NCBI RefSeq assembly: GCF_009935905.1
Contig: NZ_PREX01000014.1
Coordinates: forward strand, 1-64,000
DNA: 64,000 nt
From: Alkalibacterium sp. MB6
GTDB lineage: Bacteria; Bacillota; Bacilli; Lactobacillales; Carnobacteriaceae_A
Direction: 5' to 3'
A model generated the notes under the pieces. The model was not told the origin of the DNA and made no database searches. It saw only the letters and a list, made by a program, of their open reading frames with translations. The position numbers were made by a program, and so were the translations under genes. Positions within the stretch are counted from its first letter, which is position 1; each line of letters starts with the position of its first letter. Shown piece by piece: positions 18,232-26,788 of this stretch.

Positions 18232-19353
18232 TTATTTATTATCAACTAATGTTGTATTCTTGATATCTTCTACAGTCTGAGTCCCAGCTAATTGCATGAC
18301 TCGTTTTAAATCGGTATGGAAGTAGTCAAAGACATTTTTAACGCCTTTCCATCCACCTAGTGCCAAGCCGTAAAGTGCTGGACGACCAATCGCAACGACG
18401 TCTGCACCACTAGCCAAGGCTTTGAAAATATGCTCGCCTCGACGAATACCAGAGTCAAAAATAATCGGCACACGACCAGCTACTGCTTTTGAAATGGCTT
18501 CTAAGGTATCGAATGATCCTGGCGCACCATCTAACTGTCGGCCTCCGTGATTGGATACCCACACACCTGAAGCGCCAGCTCCCATCGCTAATAACGCATC
18601 TTCTGGAGCCTGAATGCCTTTAACAATAATCGGCAAGCCTGAATAATCAGCTAGGAACTTCACGTCTCTTGGACTAATTTTTTGTTTCGACTGAGCGTAA
18701 ATATTATTCAATGACATATTTGCTCCAGAACCTGTTAAATAGCGAGACACGATTGGCATACCAAATGGGTAAACAAATTTATTGCGCATATCTTTTTCTC
18801 GGTTCCCAGATATTGTGGAATCCGCTGTTAAAATAATGGCGGTTGCCCCGTCTTGTTTGGCTTCATCAACGATTTTTTTATTTAATTCATCATCTTTACT
18901 CATGTATAACTGGAACCAACGAGGTGATCCATTTAATCCTTTTTCAATTTCTTCAAATTTCGCTCCAGAGTAGGCACTGATAGACATAATCGTTCCAAAC
19001 TCAGCTACACCTCGAGCAGTTCCAGCTTCTTTCGTTTCATGAGCCAACCCGTGTGCAGCAATCGGTGCCATAATGAAAGGCGCTTTAATGTCATGACCCA
19101 AAATAGAAGTCGCTGTATCAGGGTGTTCAACGTCTGCCAATACTCTTGGCAAAATCCCTTTATGATTAAAGGATTTGATATTCTGTTTCAATGTGTACTC
19201 GTCACCTGACCCACCAGAAATGTAATCATATCCGCCATGTGGCACGATTTCTTTTGCTAGTTGTTCTAATTCTAATGTATTGACTATATCAATATCTCTA
19301 ACTTCTGTTGGTGCATTGTATTTATTTTCAACTACGTTTTGCATGTTTGTCAC
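18232..19353 (-). CDS. lctO: L-lactate oxidase (FMN-dependent)
   Basis: Oxidises L-lactate to pyruvate with O2, yielding H2O2, in the cytoplasm. The 373-residue product can be followed almost throughout against the Aerococcus viridans enzyme. It keeps [11 protein letters not shown] with A99 (equivalent to Ala95, typical of oxidases rather than dehydrogenases), FMN-binding K245 in IIVKGIQ, the catalytic base H269 and R272 in [10 protein letters not shown], and [20 protein letters not shown] near the end. GGAGTG precedes the ATG. It is last in lrgA-lrgB-lctO, 21 bases after lrgB, with a terminator after it. A lactate monooxygenase is unlikely at this length and with these motifs. Confidence 0.95.
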   Translation of the reverse strand: MTNMQNVVENKYNAPTEVRDIDIVNTLELEQLAKEIVPHGGYDYISGGSGDEYTLKQNIKSFNHKGILPRVLADVEHPDTATSILGHDIKAPFIMAPIAAHGLAHETKEAGTARGVAEFGTIMSISAYSGAKFEEIEKGLNGSPRWFQLYMSKDDELNKKIVDEAKQDGATAIILTADSTISGNREKDMRNKFVYPFGMPIVSRYLTGSGANMSLNNIYAQSKQKISPRDVKFLADYSGLPIIVKGIQAPEDALLAMGAGASGVWVSNHGGRQLDGAPGSFDTLEAISKAVAGRVPIIFDSGIRRGEHIFKALASGADVVAIGRPALYGLALGGWKGVKNVFDYFHTDLKRVMQLAGTQTVEDIKNTTLVDNK

Positions 19354-19374
19354 TCCAATAATAGAATTTTGTGT

Positions 19375-20079
19375 TTAAAATAACGCTTGTATCACCATGA
19401 GGCCAAAAGGTGCAATGATAACGACTGCTATACCAGTTAAAAGAATAGCCAATCCTGACATTGCTCCTTGTACATCTCCCATTTCAATTGCTTTTGTCGT
19501 TCCCATCGCATGAGAACCTGACCCCATTGCAATACCCTGGGCTACTGGATCGTTAATCTTGAATAATTTAAATATTGGCGGTCCGACAATGGTTCCAATG
19601 ACCCCGGTAAAGACAACAACGGCAACCGTCAACGAAACGATACCCCCTAAGGATTCCGAAACCCCAATGGCAATAGCTGTTGTGACCGATTTAGGAAGCA
19701 GAGTCGCAGCCAATTGTTCATTAAACTGGAACACAATACTTAGTAATATAATCAATACGGTATGGAACAAAACACCGAGTCCAATACCAGCCAATATGGC
19801 GGTCACATTTTTCTTTAGATGACTAAAGTTTTTCTCTAATTTAATCGCTAAAGCTACCGTCGCTGGTGTAATCCATAATGAAATGAATTGCCCGCCTTCG
19901 TCATACGTCTCAAAAGGAATTTGAGCCACTAATAACAATAAGATAATGACGATAATGGCAAAGACCAATGGCGTGAAGAGTGCGATCCGCCACCTTTTAT
20001 GAAGAGCGGCTCCAATGAGGTAAAGAGAAACAGATAACACAATCCCGAAAAATGGATTAGCAACAATGTGATCAACCAT
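19375..20079 (-). CDS. lrgB: LrgB/CidB family membrane protein
   Basis: Integral membrane partner of LrgA. The 234-residue product has about six hydrophobic segments and the family hallmark ATLLPKSVTTAIAIGVSESL (about 125-144) plus GIAMGSGSHAMGTTKAIEMG (about 183-202). LrgAB/CidAB pairs were described as antiholin/holin regulators; work in Bacillus (PftAB) and Streptococcus links the family to pyruvate transport. The start overlaps the lrgA end by 8 bases, so the two are translationally coupled. Its operon partner here is lactate oxidase, which makes pyruvate; this favours a transport role, as inference. Confidence 0.92.
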   Translation of the reverse strand: MVDHIVANPFFGIVLSVSLYLIGAALHKRWRIALFTPLVFAIIVIILLLLVAQIPFETYDEGGQFISLWITPATVALAIKLEKNFSHLKKNVTAILAGIGLGVLFHTVLIILLSIVFQFNEQLAATLLPKSVTTAIAIGVSESLGGIVSLTVAVVVFTGVIGTIVGPPIFKLFKINDPVAQGIAMGSGSHAMGTTKAIEMGDVQGAMSGLAILLTGIAVVIIAPFGLMVIQALF

Positions 20080-20491
20080 TACTCATTCCCTCCTTTACCT
20101 GGAACTGTGATGGTGACGACTGTTTTGTATTTTTTGCTTCTTTTTTTTCTGACCGTTTCATAATAAACTGCACGACAATCCCTACAAAAGCTATCATTGC
20201 GGCTGTTGAGATAATCATCACTAACAGTAACTGCAGCCAGATGCTTCCAAGTAAACCGAAGTTGGTCATCAAAGCTACCCCGGCAGGGATAAAGAATATG
20301 GCCATGTTGTCGGTAAGCCATGTTCCAACTGTCTCCACCTGCTCAATTTTTATTACGTTAAAGTGCAAAGCTAGAAAGAGTAGAATCATTCCTAATACGC
20401 TTCCTGGTACCGCAAAGGGAATAACGAGAGACACTATTTCTCCTAAAAATGAGAATAGAAATATCCAAAATAACTGTTTTATCTTATCCAT
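20072..20491 (-). CDS. lrgA: LrgA/CidA family membrane protein
   Basis: Small integral membrane protein (139 residues), four hydrophobic segments, starting MDKIKQLFWIFLFSFLGEIV and containing AVPGSVLGMILLFLALHFNV (about 27-46) and the conserved LTDNMAIFFIPAGVALM (about 58-74). A hydrophilic Lys/Ser-rich tail follows. With LrgB it forms a membrane complex now associated with pyruvate uptake or export. GGGAGG precedes the start. It is first gene of lrgA-lrgB-lctO, downstream of a strong promoter with a cre site and an LTTR-like dyad. Confidence 0.9.
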   Translation of the reverse strand: MDKIKQLFWIFLFSFLGEIVSLVIPFAVPGSVLGMILLFLALHFNVIKIEQVETVGTWLTDNMAIFFIPAGVALMTNFGLLGSIWLQLLLVMIISTAAMIAFVGIVVQFIMKRSEKKEAKNTKQSSPSQFQVKEGMSNG

Positions 20492-20576
20492 TCAAGAACC
20501 TCCCAGTTCATTATACTATGACTACGTTGATGATAAGCTCGCTTTTATAACAAAACACCCGGCCGGATACTTCCTT

Positions 20577-20590
20577 TGAAAGCGATTTCT
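20577..20590 (-). promoter_or_regulatory. CcpA cre site in the lrgA leader
   Basis: TGAAAGCGATTTCT fits the cre consensus WTGNAANCGNWNNCW (13 of 14, last base T allowed by W). It lies just downstream of the predicted lrgA start of transcription, where bound CcpA would block elongation. Confidence 0.72.
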
Positions 20591-20602
20591 GAATCTGATA
20601 TA

Positions 20603-20631
20603 ACTATAACACCGCTTTCATAGATTGTGAA
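20603..20631 (-). promoter_or_regulatory. Sigma-A promoter of lrgAB-lctO
   Basis: Minus strand TTCACA (20626-20631), 17-base spacer, TATAGT (20603-20608). The predicted transcript starts near 20596, leaving a leader of about 105 bases with the cre site inside it. Confidence 0.68.
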
Positions 20632-20652
20632 ATACCGAAAAGTTATGGTATT
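20631..20652. promoter_or_regulatory. Dyad between lrgA and the LysR gene, likely regulator site
   Basis: AATACC, 10 bases, GGTATT forms a perfect 6+6 inverted repeat touching the -35 of lrgA and lying about 60 bases before the LysR gene. The size and spacing resemble LysR-type recognition sites, and the position suits activation of lrgA and autoregulation of the regulator. Confidence 0.62.
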
Positions 20653-20709
20653 ATAAATATTATTTATAAGAGCAAAAGGAATTGAATTTTCTGACAAAAG
20701 GAGCACCTA

Positions 20710-21606
20710 ATGAAGCTGACAGATTTAACTTATTTTAAAACACTAGCCGAAAGCAAAAGCTTCACCGAGACGGCTGAAGCATTCTATATTTCACAACCCT
20801 CTATTTCTATTTCATTAAAAAGATTAGAAGAAGCCTTTGGAACAACCTTGATTACTCGAGATCGGTCCTCTAAAAGCGTGGAGTTAACAGAAGCAGGTAA
20901 ACTCCTTTATAAAAGTGCATTAGATATTTTAGAAAAAATTGATCACACTCATCAAGCGATAGATAACCTCGAATCGAAAGAGGTCTTTTTTGGCTTCTTA
21001 CCTACAATTGGTGGCCACTTCTTACCTAAACTCTTACCTCATTTATCTGACTTTCGAAGCATGCTTCAATTAGTCGAAGAAGAAAGTTCAGATACGATGT
21101 ATGAATTAGTGAGAGACCGGAAAGTGCCTGCTGCAATCGTTGGAAGTGATAAACCTACTTTTAAAGACACCCGGTTAACTCAACTGTTGATTGCCGAACG
21201 TGATTTAAGCCTTTGGGTATCTCCTTCTCATCCTTTAGCTTCAAAAGAACGAGTGGATGCATCCATGGTAAAAGATACCTATTTTGTGACTTTGGCAAAA
21301 GGCTATACTCACCAACGCATATTTGAAAAATGGGCAAAGGAAAACAAGATAGAGGCTTCACGTATTCACTACACCAATGAAATTCAAACGTCCAATTCAA
21401 TGATAGCGTCTGGCATGAGTGCCGGCATGATGATTGATTTACTTGTTAGAGACCGAACGGATATTATACAGGTTCCTCTTGAAAACCCACCTAAATTTTA
21501 CGTAAGTTTACTCATTGATAATCGTTCAGATTTGTCCGCTGCTCAAAAACGGTTTAATCAGTCCCTATTTGAACTATCTAAGAGCATATTTAAAAAGGAC
21601 TCATAA
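20710..21606 (+). CDS. LysR-type regulator, probable controller of lrgAB-lctO
   Basis: Cytoplasmic DNA-binding regulator of 298 residues. The N-terminal winged helix-turn-helix is typical: MKLTDLTYFKTLAESKSFTE and AEAFYISQPSISISLKRLEE (1-42), with TTLITRDRSSKSVELTEAG after it. The C-terminal effector domain resembles the CidR/AlsR branch (FGFLPTIGGHFLPKLLPHL near 95). RBS AAAGGAG lies before the ATG. It is divergent from lrgA across a 218-base gap carrying a dyad and cre site, so it most likely senses a product of overflow metabolism; the ligand is not determined. Confidence 0.88.
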   Translation: MKLTDLTYFKTLAESKSFTETAEAFYISQPSISISLKRLEEAFGTTLITRDRSSKSVELTEAGKLLYKSALDILEKIDHTHQAIDNLESKEVFFGFLPTIGGHFLPKLLPHLSDFRSMLQLVEEESSDTMYELVRDRKVPAAIVGSDKPTFKDTRLTQLLIAERDLSLWVSPSHPLASKERVDASMVKDTYFVTLAKGYTHQRIFEKWAKENKIEASRIHYTNEIQTSNSMIASGMSAGMMIDLLVRDRTDIIQVPLENPPKFYVSLLIDNRSDLSAAQKRFNQSLFELSKSIFKKDS

Positions 21607-21616
21607 ATAAGATAGG

Positions 21617-21661
21617 CAAAAAGACACGACCACTCTCCTTACGAGTGACCGTGTCTTTGCT
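21617..21661. terminator. Bidirectional terminator between the LysR gene and the second mcp
   Basis: Outer stem AAAGACACG/CGTGTCTTT (21620-21628, 21650-21658) with an inner CACTC/GAGTG pairing, flanked by A-rich and T-rich tracts on both sides. It serves the two convergent genes. Confidence 0.83.
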
Positions 21662-21673
21662 TGTTTTATTCTA

Positions 21674-23755
21674 TTAAGAAAATTGGTTTGTTGTTTCTCG
21701 TAAATCATTCGCCAGTAGTTTAAGTTGCTCAATTGTGGCCGCAAACTCTTCCATAGAAGCTAATATTTCCTCAGAGTTGGCTGAGACTTCTTCTGTCCCC
21801 GCAGCATTTTCTTCAGCGGAAACCTCTATGTTATCCAAGGACTTCACTACTATTTCTTTTCTTTCTTCTACTTGTTTCGCTAAGTCTAATGCTTGATTAA
21901 TTCGTTTTGCCAGTTGTTCAATTTTACTGGTAATGGTTTGGTTCGTACTGGTTACTTTATTTAGTGAAAGAGATTGTTTGTCACTTTCTTTTAGAACCAA
22001 GTTTAATTTTTCCATCATCTCTTTTGATTCTTTTTGAATTTCATAAATGATTCTTGAAATCATTTTAGACGAGTGATTACTTTGTTCAGCTAGTTTTCTA
22101 ATTTCTTCAGCGACAACGGAGAACCCACGCCCAGCTTCTCCAGCTCTTGCTGCTTCAATGGTTGCGTTTAAAGCCAGCAAATTGGTCTGGTTGGCAATCT
22201 CATTAATCGCGCCTAAAATCGTTTCGACTTCTTGAATATGTGTATCCACGTCTTCAACTTCCTGACGCAAAACATTAACCGATTGAATCGTGTGGTTCCA
22301 TGTTGTGTTCACTTGTTTCATGTTATCATTGTTTTCATTTAACACGGATACTGTTTCTTGAGATTCATTACCTACTTTTTCCATATGGGTACTAATAGCA
22401 GAAACAAACTGAGACAACTCGTCCATTTGCGTGACAGTGTTCACTGTATCTTGCGTCTGAACGCCAGTTGAATGAGCGATGTGCTGGATTGTTTCCGACA
22501 CTTCTTCTGTCGCTATCTTTGTTTGTTCAGTAATCTCAGCTAAGTCAAATGCTAAATGATCAACCGCACTCGCTTTGTCTTGAATTGTTTTAACAACGTC
22601 TTCAAAGGTACTGACAGCTTTATTGAAACTCCATCCAATTTGATTCAACTCATTGCCATTTTCTTTAATAAGCATGTTTTGCGAATGGGCTTTCGCTTTT
22701 TTCTTTTTCTGAAAGGAGAATATCCGCGTGCTTAATTGACCTTGTTGTAATTTTAGTAAGGCACTCTGAATCGTTTGAGTAATGGACACTAAGTAATTAG
22801 ATACTAAAAAGGCAAGACCAATTGCTCCAAGAGTACTGATAATGACAACTCTTAATGCACTGTTTAAGAAAATACTGTTCTCAGCAGCCATCTCATCAGA
22901 AGTGACTGCACCATAGACGATTAAATTCATACTCGGGACACGTTCATAATATATAGGGAAGGCTCGGTTATTAAAATCATTGTATATATTCCCGGAATCT
23001 TCAGTTGCTTCGTAAAAGAGAGCTTGATCACTAACGTCCAAACCAGCCAGCGTCTCATCTTTCGTAAACTGCCATATCCCTTCATCCGTTATTACAAAAG
23101 CATAGCCAGTTTCACCAATTTGAGTGGCGTCGATGCTTTCTGAAATACTAGAAAGATCTAAATTAAGACCAAGAAAACTTTGTTCCCCGTTATCCTGTTC
23201 AATGGCCATAGTTGCTGACATGGTGGTCACACCTGTTACGACATCTGTATAAGGTTGAGATATGTGAACATCCCCTCTTGCTTGAATGGCTCCCTGCATC
23301 CATTCACTTGATGAGGCTTCAATAGATGAACTGTCTAATGTCCCTAGAGACGTTGATCCAGGTATGTAAAGAAAGATATCGCTAATAAACTGAGATGATG
23401 AACGCACTAACTCTAGGGAGTTTTCTACGGTTAAGGCATCTTCAACTGTATCTATTGTACGAATACCCTCCAATTCACCTAAAGCTCCTAAGGTAGTAAC
23501 TGCCTCCACCCCTGTATCTTCAAGCAGGGTGACAATAGACGTTGTGGCAACTTGTTGTTCTCTTAATACTCGACGAGTGACCACTTGTTCCATTCTAAAA
23601 TACAACACTCCAGAGACTATGAAAATCGGTATCAATACTAGACTAGTAAATAGAACAATTAGTAAAGGTCTGACAGACTTCTTCTTTACTTTATCATTCT
23701 TCTTCACTTCACTTTTTACTTTTCTTATTGTTTTAGGCTTCACTATCAAGTCCAT
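21674..23755 (-). CDS. Methyl-accepting chemotaxis protein 2
   Basis: Transmembrane chemoreceptor of 693 residues: basic N-terminus, TM1 (about 30-53), an extracellular Cache-type sensor of about 235 residues ([51 protein letters not shown]), TM2 (about 294-320), a HAMP-like linker and a signalling hairpin with [20 protein letters not shown] and [19 protein letters not shown]. Same layout as the receptor at 15757-18054 but with a diverged sensor, so a different ligand is likely. It is monocistronic with its own sigma-28 promoter and a terminator shared with the LysR gene. Confidence 0.93.
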   Translation of the reverse strand: MDLIVKPKTIRKVKSEVKKNDKVKKKSVRPLLIVLFTSLVLIPIFIVSGVLYFRMEQVVTRRVLREQQVATTSIVTLLEDTGVEAVTTLGALGELEGIRTIDTVEDALTVENSLELVRSSSQFISDIFLYIPGSTSLGTLDSSSIEASSSEWMQGAIQARGDVHISQPYTDVVTGVTTMSATMAIEQDNGEQSFLGLNLDLSSISESIDATQIGETGYAFVITDEGIWQFTKDETLAGLDVSDQALFYEATEDSGNIYNDFNNRAFPIYYERVPSMNLIVYGAVTSDEMAAENSIFLNSALRVVIISTLGAIGLAFLVSNYLVSITQTIQSALLKLQQGQLSTRIFSFQKKKKAKAHSQNMLIKENGNELNQIGWSFNKAVSTFEDVVKTIQDKASAVDHLAFDLAEITEQTKIATEEVSETIQHIAHSTGVQTQDTVNTVTQMDELSQFVSAISTHMEKVGNESQETVSVLNENNDNMKQVNTTWNHTIQSVNVLRQEVEDVDTHIQEVETILGAINEIANQTNLLALNATIEAARAGEAGRGFSVVAEEIRKLAEQSNHSSKMISRIIYEIQKESKEMMEKLNLVLKESDKQSLSLNKVTSTNQTITSKIEQLAKRINQALDLAKQVEERKEIVVKSLDNIEVSAEENAAGTEEVSANSEEILASMEEFAATIEQLKLLANDLRETTNQFS

Positions 23756-23795
23756 CAGCTGTATCCCCTGCTTTCTTTTATTCTTACACTATCTA

Positions 23796-23822
23796 ATATC
23801 GGTTGGACCTATCTGTTATTAA
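23796..23822 (-). promoter_or_regulatory. Sigma-28 promoter of the second mcp
   Basis: Minus strand TTAA (23819-23822), 15-base spacer, ACCGATAT (23796-23803), one base away from consensus in each element. Fourth box of this kind in the window. Confidence 0.84.
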
Positions 23823-23964
23823 TAGTTTGTTAAAAACAATTCAAGCAAAGGTGAAAGGGCTAACAAAAATAATTGTGAGCGAATGACTTGCATGAATGTG
23901 TGTTATGCCAACAAAAGTAGTCGTTTGTGTTAGAAGACATGCAAAGACTTTTTAACATTACTCG

Positions 23965-24017
23965 TCGGACAACAAAAATCGCAATGAACCAATCAAAAGA
24001 TTGATTTCATTGCGATT
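23965..24017 (-). terminator. Terminator after hflX
   Basis: Long hairpin AATCGCAATGAA/TTCATTGCGATT (23978-23989, 24006-24017) with inner CAATC/GATTG and an AAAA loop, followed on the minus strand by TTTTTGTTGT. The gap between the second mcp promoter and this hairpin (about 23823-23965) has no gene; it carries loosely repeated AACAAAA motifs. Confidence 0.85.
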
Positions 24018-24020
24018 AAT

Positions 24021-25256
24021 TTACTCTTTAGCCCATTTGGAATTTGCTTTGGCATAACCTTCAACAAAGTAAAGTTGATTTTTTTCATCATATAATTGTC
24101 TGTCGAGAATGGTATATTTTCTTAACTCTGCCAACCTATCCCCTCGGTGGCCGGGGATTTGCAATTGGTATGGCACCATCAATTTTCGCATCTCTTCTTC
24201 TAACGTCTCTCTGAGAGAGTCTACATCTTCTGCGTCTCTTGCAGATATTAAGATACTTGGGTACAGGCTTCCTTTGAAGGGGTGTTCTAATAAATCTTTT
24301 TTATTATAAATAGTTAAAACAGGGATGTCTCCCATGTCGAGCTCTTTTAAAAGAGATAATACAGTTTGCTCATGAGCTTCTATATTCTCCGCAGACGCAT
24401 CCACTACATGCAACAGCATATCGACATCTTTAGATTCTTCTAAAGTCGATTTAAAGGACTCAATCAGCTGAGTTGGCAAATCCTGTATGAAGCCAACCGT
24501 ATCTGTAATAGTGACTTGCATTCCTGAAGGCATGTCAAACTGACGAGTTAACGGATCAAGTGTGGCAAAGAGCTGATCTTTTTCATAGGTCCCCGCTTCA
24601 GTTAACTGGTTTAAAAGAGTTGATTTCCCAGCATTTGTGTAGCCTATTAATCCGAGTTGGAAGACATTGCTTTGCTTACGCTGTTCACGGCTTCTTTCTC
24701 TATGTGACTCGATTTTCTTCAATTCATTTCTAATATCAGACATTTGCCGTTGAATGTGCCGGCGATCCGTTTCCAGTTTGGTTTCACCAGGACCTCGTGT
24801 CCCAATACCCGCACCTAGTCGTGACATATTGACACCTTGACCAGCTAGCCTTGGTAAAATATAGGATAATTGTGCCAGCTGAACTTGCAAACGTCCTTCT
24901 TTACTTTGAGCTCTTAACGCAAAGATATCAAGAATCACTTGAATCCGGTCAATGACTTTAGTTTCTACCTCTTCTTGCAAATTACGAACATTGCTTGGCG
25001 ACAATTCCTGGTTAAAGACCACTGTTTGTGCGTCTAGTTCTTCAGCCAAATGTTTTAATTCAGTGACTTTTCCTTTTCCTATGACGGTTCTTGAGTCCTT
25101 GTGTTCTCTTTTTTGAGACAGTCTCGCCACAACTTTCCCACCGGCATTTTCAACTAACTGCTCTAATTCATCCATTGAATATTGAAAGGCTTCTTCTTGA
25201 TTTTGCCGTTCAAGTCCGACAATAATGACTTTTTCATATTCCTTTTCCGTTTCCAT
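24021..25256 (-). CDS. hflX: Ribosome-rescue GTPase HflX
   Basis: HflX binds the 50S subunit and splits stalled or hibernating ribosomes. The 411-residue protein has the N-terminal HflX domain (VVARLSQKREHKDSRTVIGK near 38-57), the linker helices with GAGIGTRGPGETKLETDRR (about 148-166), and a G domain: G1 GYTNAGKSTLLNQL, G3 DTVGFIQDLP, G4 NKKD. A C-terminal domain completes it. The gene starts directly after the miaA stop, so the two form an operon. No hfq lies between them, unlike in proteobacteria. Confidence 0.95.
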   Translation of the reverse strand: METEKEYEKVIIVGLERQNQEEAFQYSMDELEQLVENAGGKVVARLSQKREHKDSRTVIGKGKVTELKHLAEELDAQTVVFNQELSPSNVRNLQEEVETKVIDRIQVILDIFALRAQSKEGRLQVQLAQLSYILPRLAGQGVNMSRLGAGIGTRGPGETKLETDRRHIQRQMSDIRNELKKIESHRERSREQRKQSNVFQLGLIGYTNAGKSTLLNQLTEAGTYEKDQLFATLDPLTRQFDMPSGMQVTITDTVGFIQDLPTQLIESFKSTLEESKDVDMLLHVVDASAENIEAHEQTVLSLLKELDMGDIPVLTIYNKKDLLEHPFKGSLYPSILISARDAEDVDSLRETLEEEMRKLMVPYQLQIPGHRGDRLAELRKYTILDRQLYDEKNQLYFVEGYAKANSKWAKE

Positions 25257-26192
25257 TTAATCACTCTCCAAGTGTTTGCGTCCTATTTCAATGACCTCTT
25301 CTAATTGCTTGCTGTCAGCAACCAAGTCAACCCAAAGATCAACGTCAAACCTATTTCTAAACCACGTTAATTGTCTTTTAGCATAGTTCCTTGAATGTTG
25401 CTTGACTAGAGCAACTGTTTCATCCCACTCTTGTTTAGTTTCAAAATAGGGAAAGAATTCTTTATACCCTATCCCTTTTGTACTCTGTGAATCCTTTGGT
25501 ACCGTATGATACAATAGCTTGGCTTCGTCAACTAATCCATTGTCGATCATGTTTTCTACTCGTTCATTTATACGCTTGTACAGAACGTCTCTATCAGTAG
25601 TCAAGCCGATAATAAAGGCATCAAATACGGGCTCCAACTGTCTTTCTGATTGGAAGTCTGAGAACAACTCTCCTGTTTCATGAATGACTTCCAAGGCCCG
25701 TATCACTCGTCTCACATTGTTTTTATGAATAGAATCGGCAGCCGATGAGTCTTTTTCTCTGAGTAATTGGTGAAGGTAATCCCTTCCTTGTTCGTCTACA
25801 ATCTGTTGCATCTCTTCTCGGAACTGGTCATTAGGTTCGGCTTTCCCCCCATGTGACACATTGTATAAAAGAGATTCGATATAGAGGCCCGTTCCCCCTA
25901 CAACAATCGGCACTTTACCTCGAGAACTGATATCTTTAATTTTTTTTGTCGCATCTGCTTTAAAATCAGCTACTGTATAGGGTTCATCAGGTTGTTTGAT
26001 ATCTATCAAATGATGAGTGATCCCTTTTGCTTCTTCTTCAGTTACTTTTGCCGTTCCTATATCTAATTGTTTATACACTTGCATGGAGTCCCCATTAATG
26101 ACTTCACCATCTAGAGCTTTCGCAAGTTGGATACCTAAGCTCGTCTTTCCCACTGCAGTTGGTCCGACGATGACTATAATCTTTTCTTTCAC
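25257..26192 (-). CDS. miaA: tRNA dimethylallyltransferase MiaA
   Basis: Transfers a dimethylallyl group to A37 of tRNAs reading UNN codons. At 311 residues it has normal length, with P-loop GPTAVGKTSLGIQLA (10-24), the DSMQVYKQLDIGTAKVT segment that holds the catalytic Asp and tRNA contacts, VVGGTGLYIESLLY (about 96-109) and KGIGYKEFFPYF near 240. GGAGGCAG precedes the ATG. First gene of miaA-hflX with a plausible sigma-A promoter upstream. Confidence 0.96.
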   Translation of the reverse strand: MKEKIIVIVGPTAVGKTSLGIQLAKALDGEVINGDSMQVYKQLDIGTAKVTEEEAKGITHHLIDIKQPDEPYTVADFKADATKKIKDISSRGKVPIVVGGTGLYIESLLYNVSHGGKAEPNDQFREEMQQIVDEQGRDYLHQLLREKDSSAADSIHKNNVRRVIRALEVIHETGELFSDFQSERQLEPVFDAFIIGLTTDRDVLYKRINERVENMIDNGLVDEAKLLYHTVPKDSQSTKGIGYKEFFPYFETKQEWDETVALVKQHSRNYAKRQLTWFRNRFDVDLWVDLVADSKQLEEVIEIGRKHLESD

Positions 26193-26222
26193 ATTCTGCC
26201 TCCAGTCATCATTCTTTAACTA

Positions 26223-26252
26223 AGTATAGCATAGGTTATCAACCACCGTTAA
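26223..26252 (-). promoter_or_regulatory. Probable sigma-A promoter of miaA-hflX
   Basis: Minus strand TTAACG (26247-26252), 18-base spacer, TATACT (26223-26228), about 30 bases before the miaA start codon. The -10 is good; the -35 is moderate. Confidence 0.5.
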
Positions 26253-26292
26253 CTATATCAAACCACGCCATTGGCAGTCGCTTCATTAATAG

Positions 26293-26370
26293 TAAAAAAA
26301 AAACAAAATACCGCAAGTAGCCATTCTTATTCAACCACTGTAAGGAATGAACGACTAGTTGCGGTATTTT
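26293..26370 (-). terminator. Terminator of the Cys-rich protein gene
   Basis: AAAATACCGCAA/TTGCGGTATTTT (26305-26316, 26359-26370) enclose a second stem (CATTCTTA with TAAGGAATG). The minus strand then runs into GTTTTTTTTT. It starts immediately after the stop codon of the gene at 26372. Confidence 0.85.
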
Positions 26371-26371
26371 A

Positions 26372-26698
26372 TTAGGCTACATATTCACGGCATGCATCAG
26401 CACAAGCGAAACATGCTTTTGCACATCTTTGACAGTGGTCATGATCATGTCTCGCGCATTCGTTACCACAGGTCTGACACGCTTTCTCACAAAGAGAAAT
26501 TAAATCCGTCAAGACCACACCGCTTCTGCCGGCATAACTTAATACGTTTAGACACATCTCAGCACATTCTCTATCGGTTCGGATGCACTCTCTCATCATA
26601 TCGATATCATCTTCTTGAAGACAAGCGTCATAACAGTTGTTGCAAGCTTGAAGGCAGTCATATGCTGCATCCATCACCTTTTGCAATGTATCATCCAT
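26372..26698 (-). CDS. Cys-rich four-helix-bundle protein (DUF326, copper-binding type)
   Basis: 108-residue protein with at least 17 Cys and several His spaced through predicted helices: CLQACNNCYDACLQ, CIRTDRECAEMCLNV, LCEKACQTCGNECARHDHDH, CQRCAKACFACADACREY. This pattern matches the DUF326 family, which includes copper storage proteins (Csp) that bind many Cu(I) ions inside a four-helix bundle. No signal peptide is seen, so it should be cytoplasmic. A start ten codons upstream is possible, but GAGGAGG stands just before the ATG at 26698. Monocistronic with its own terminator. Copper storage or buffering is inferred from the family. Confidence 0.85.
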   Translation of the reverse strand: MDDTLQKVMDAAYDCLQACNNCYDACLQEDDIDMMRECIRTDRECAEMCLNVLSYAGRSGVVLTDLISLCEKACQTCGNECARHDHDHCQRCAKACFACADACREYVA

Positions 26699-26788
26699 GT
26701 TACTTCCTCCTCTAAATAGTTTGTTCATTTATTTAAAGTATACATGAGGAATTGCTTTCAATTCAAGGAAGAGCCATTGCTATTTCAT

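Noticed and set aside
20609-20622. Second cre in the lrgA promoter (TGAAAGCGGTGTTA)
   Set aside because: The right half lacks the conserved C and it lies inside the promoter spacer; the site at 20577 is better.
23862-23975. Fourth repeat array (AACAAAA at 23862, 23910 and 23971)
   Set aside because: Spacing is irregular (48 and 61) and only a short A-rich motif repeats; GAC..TGCA at 23885 and 23936 fits 51 bases but two copies of a short motif are not convincing.
26193-26371. hfq between miaA and hflX or nearby
   Set aside because: miaA and hflX are directly adjacent and no short Sm-like frame is present in the surrounding gaps.
26359-26715. Plus-strand frame opposite the Cys-rich protein gene
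   Set aside because: His/Arg/Tyr-rich composition is a by-product of the reversed Cys codons; the minus-strand frame has RBS, terminator and family pattern.
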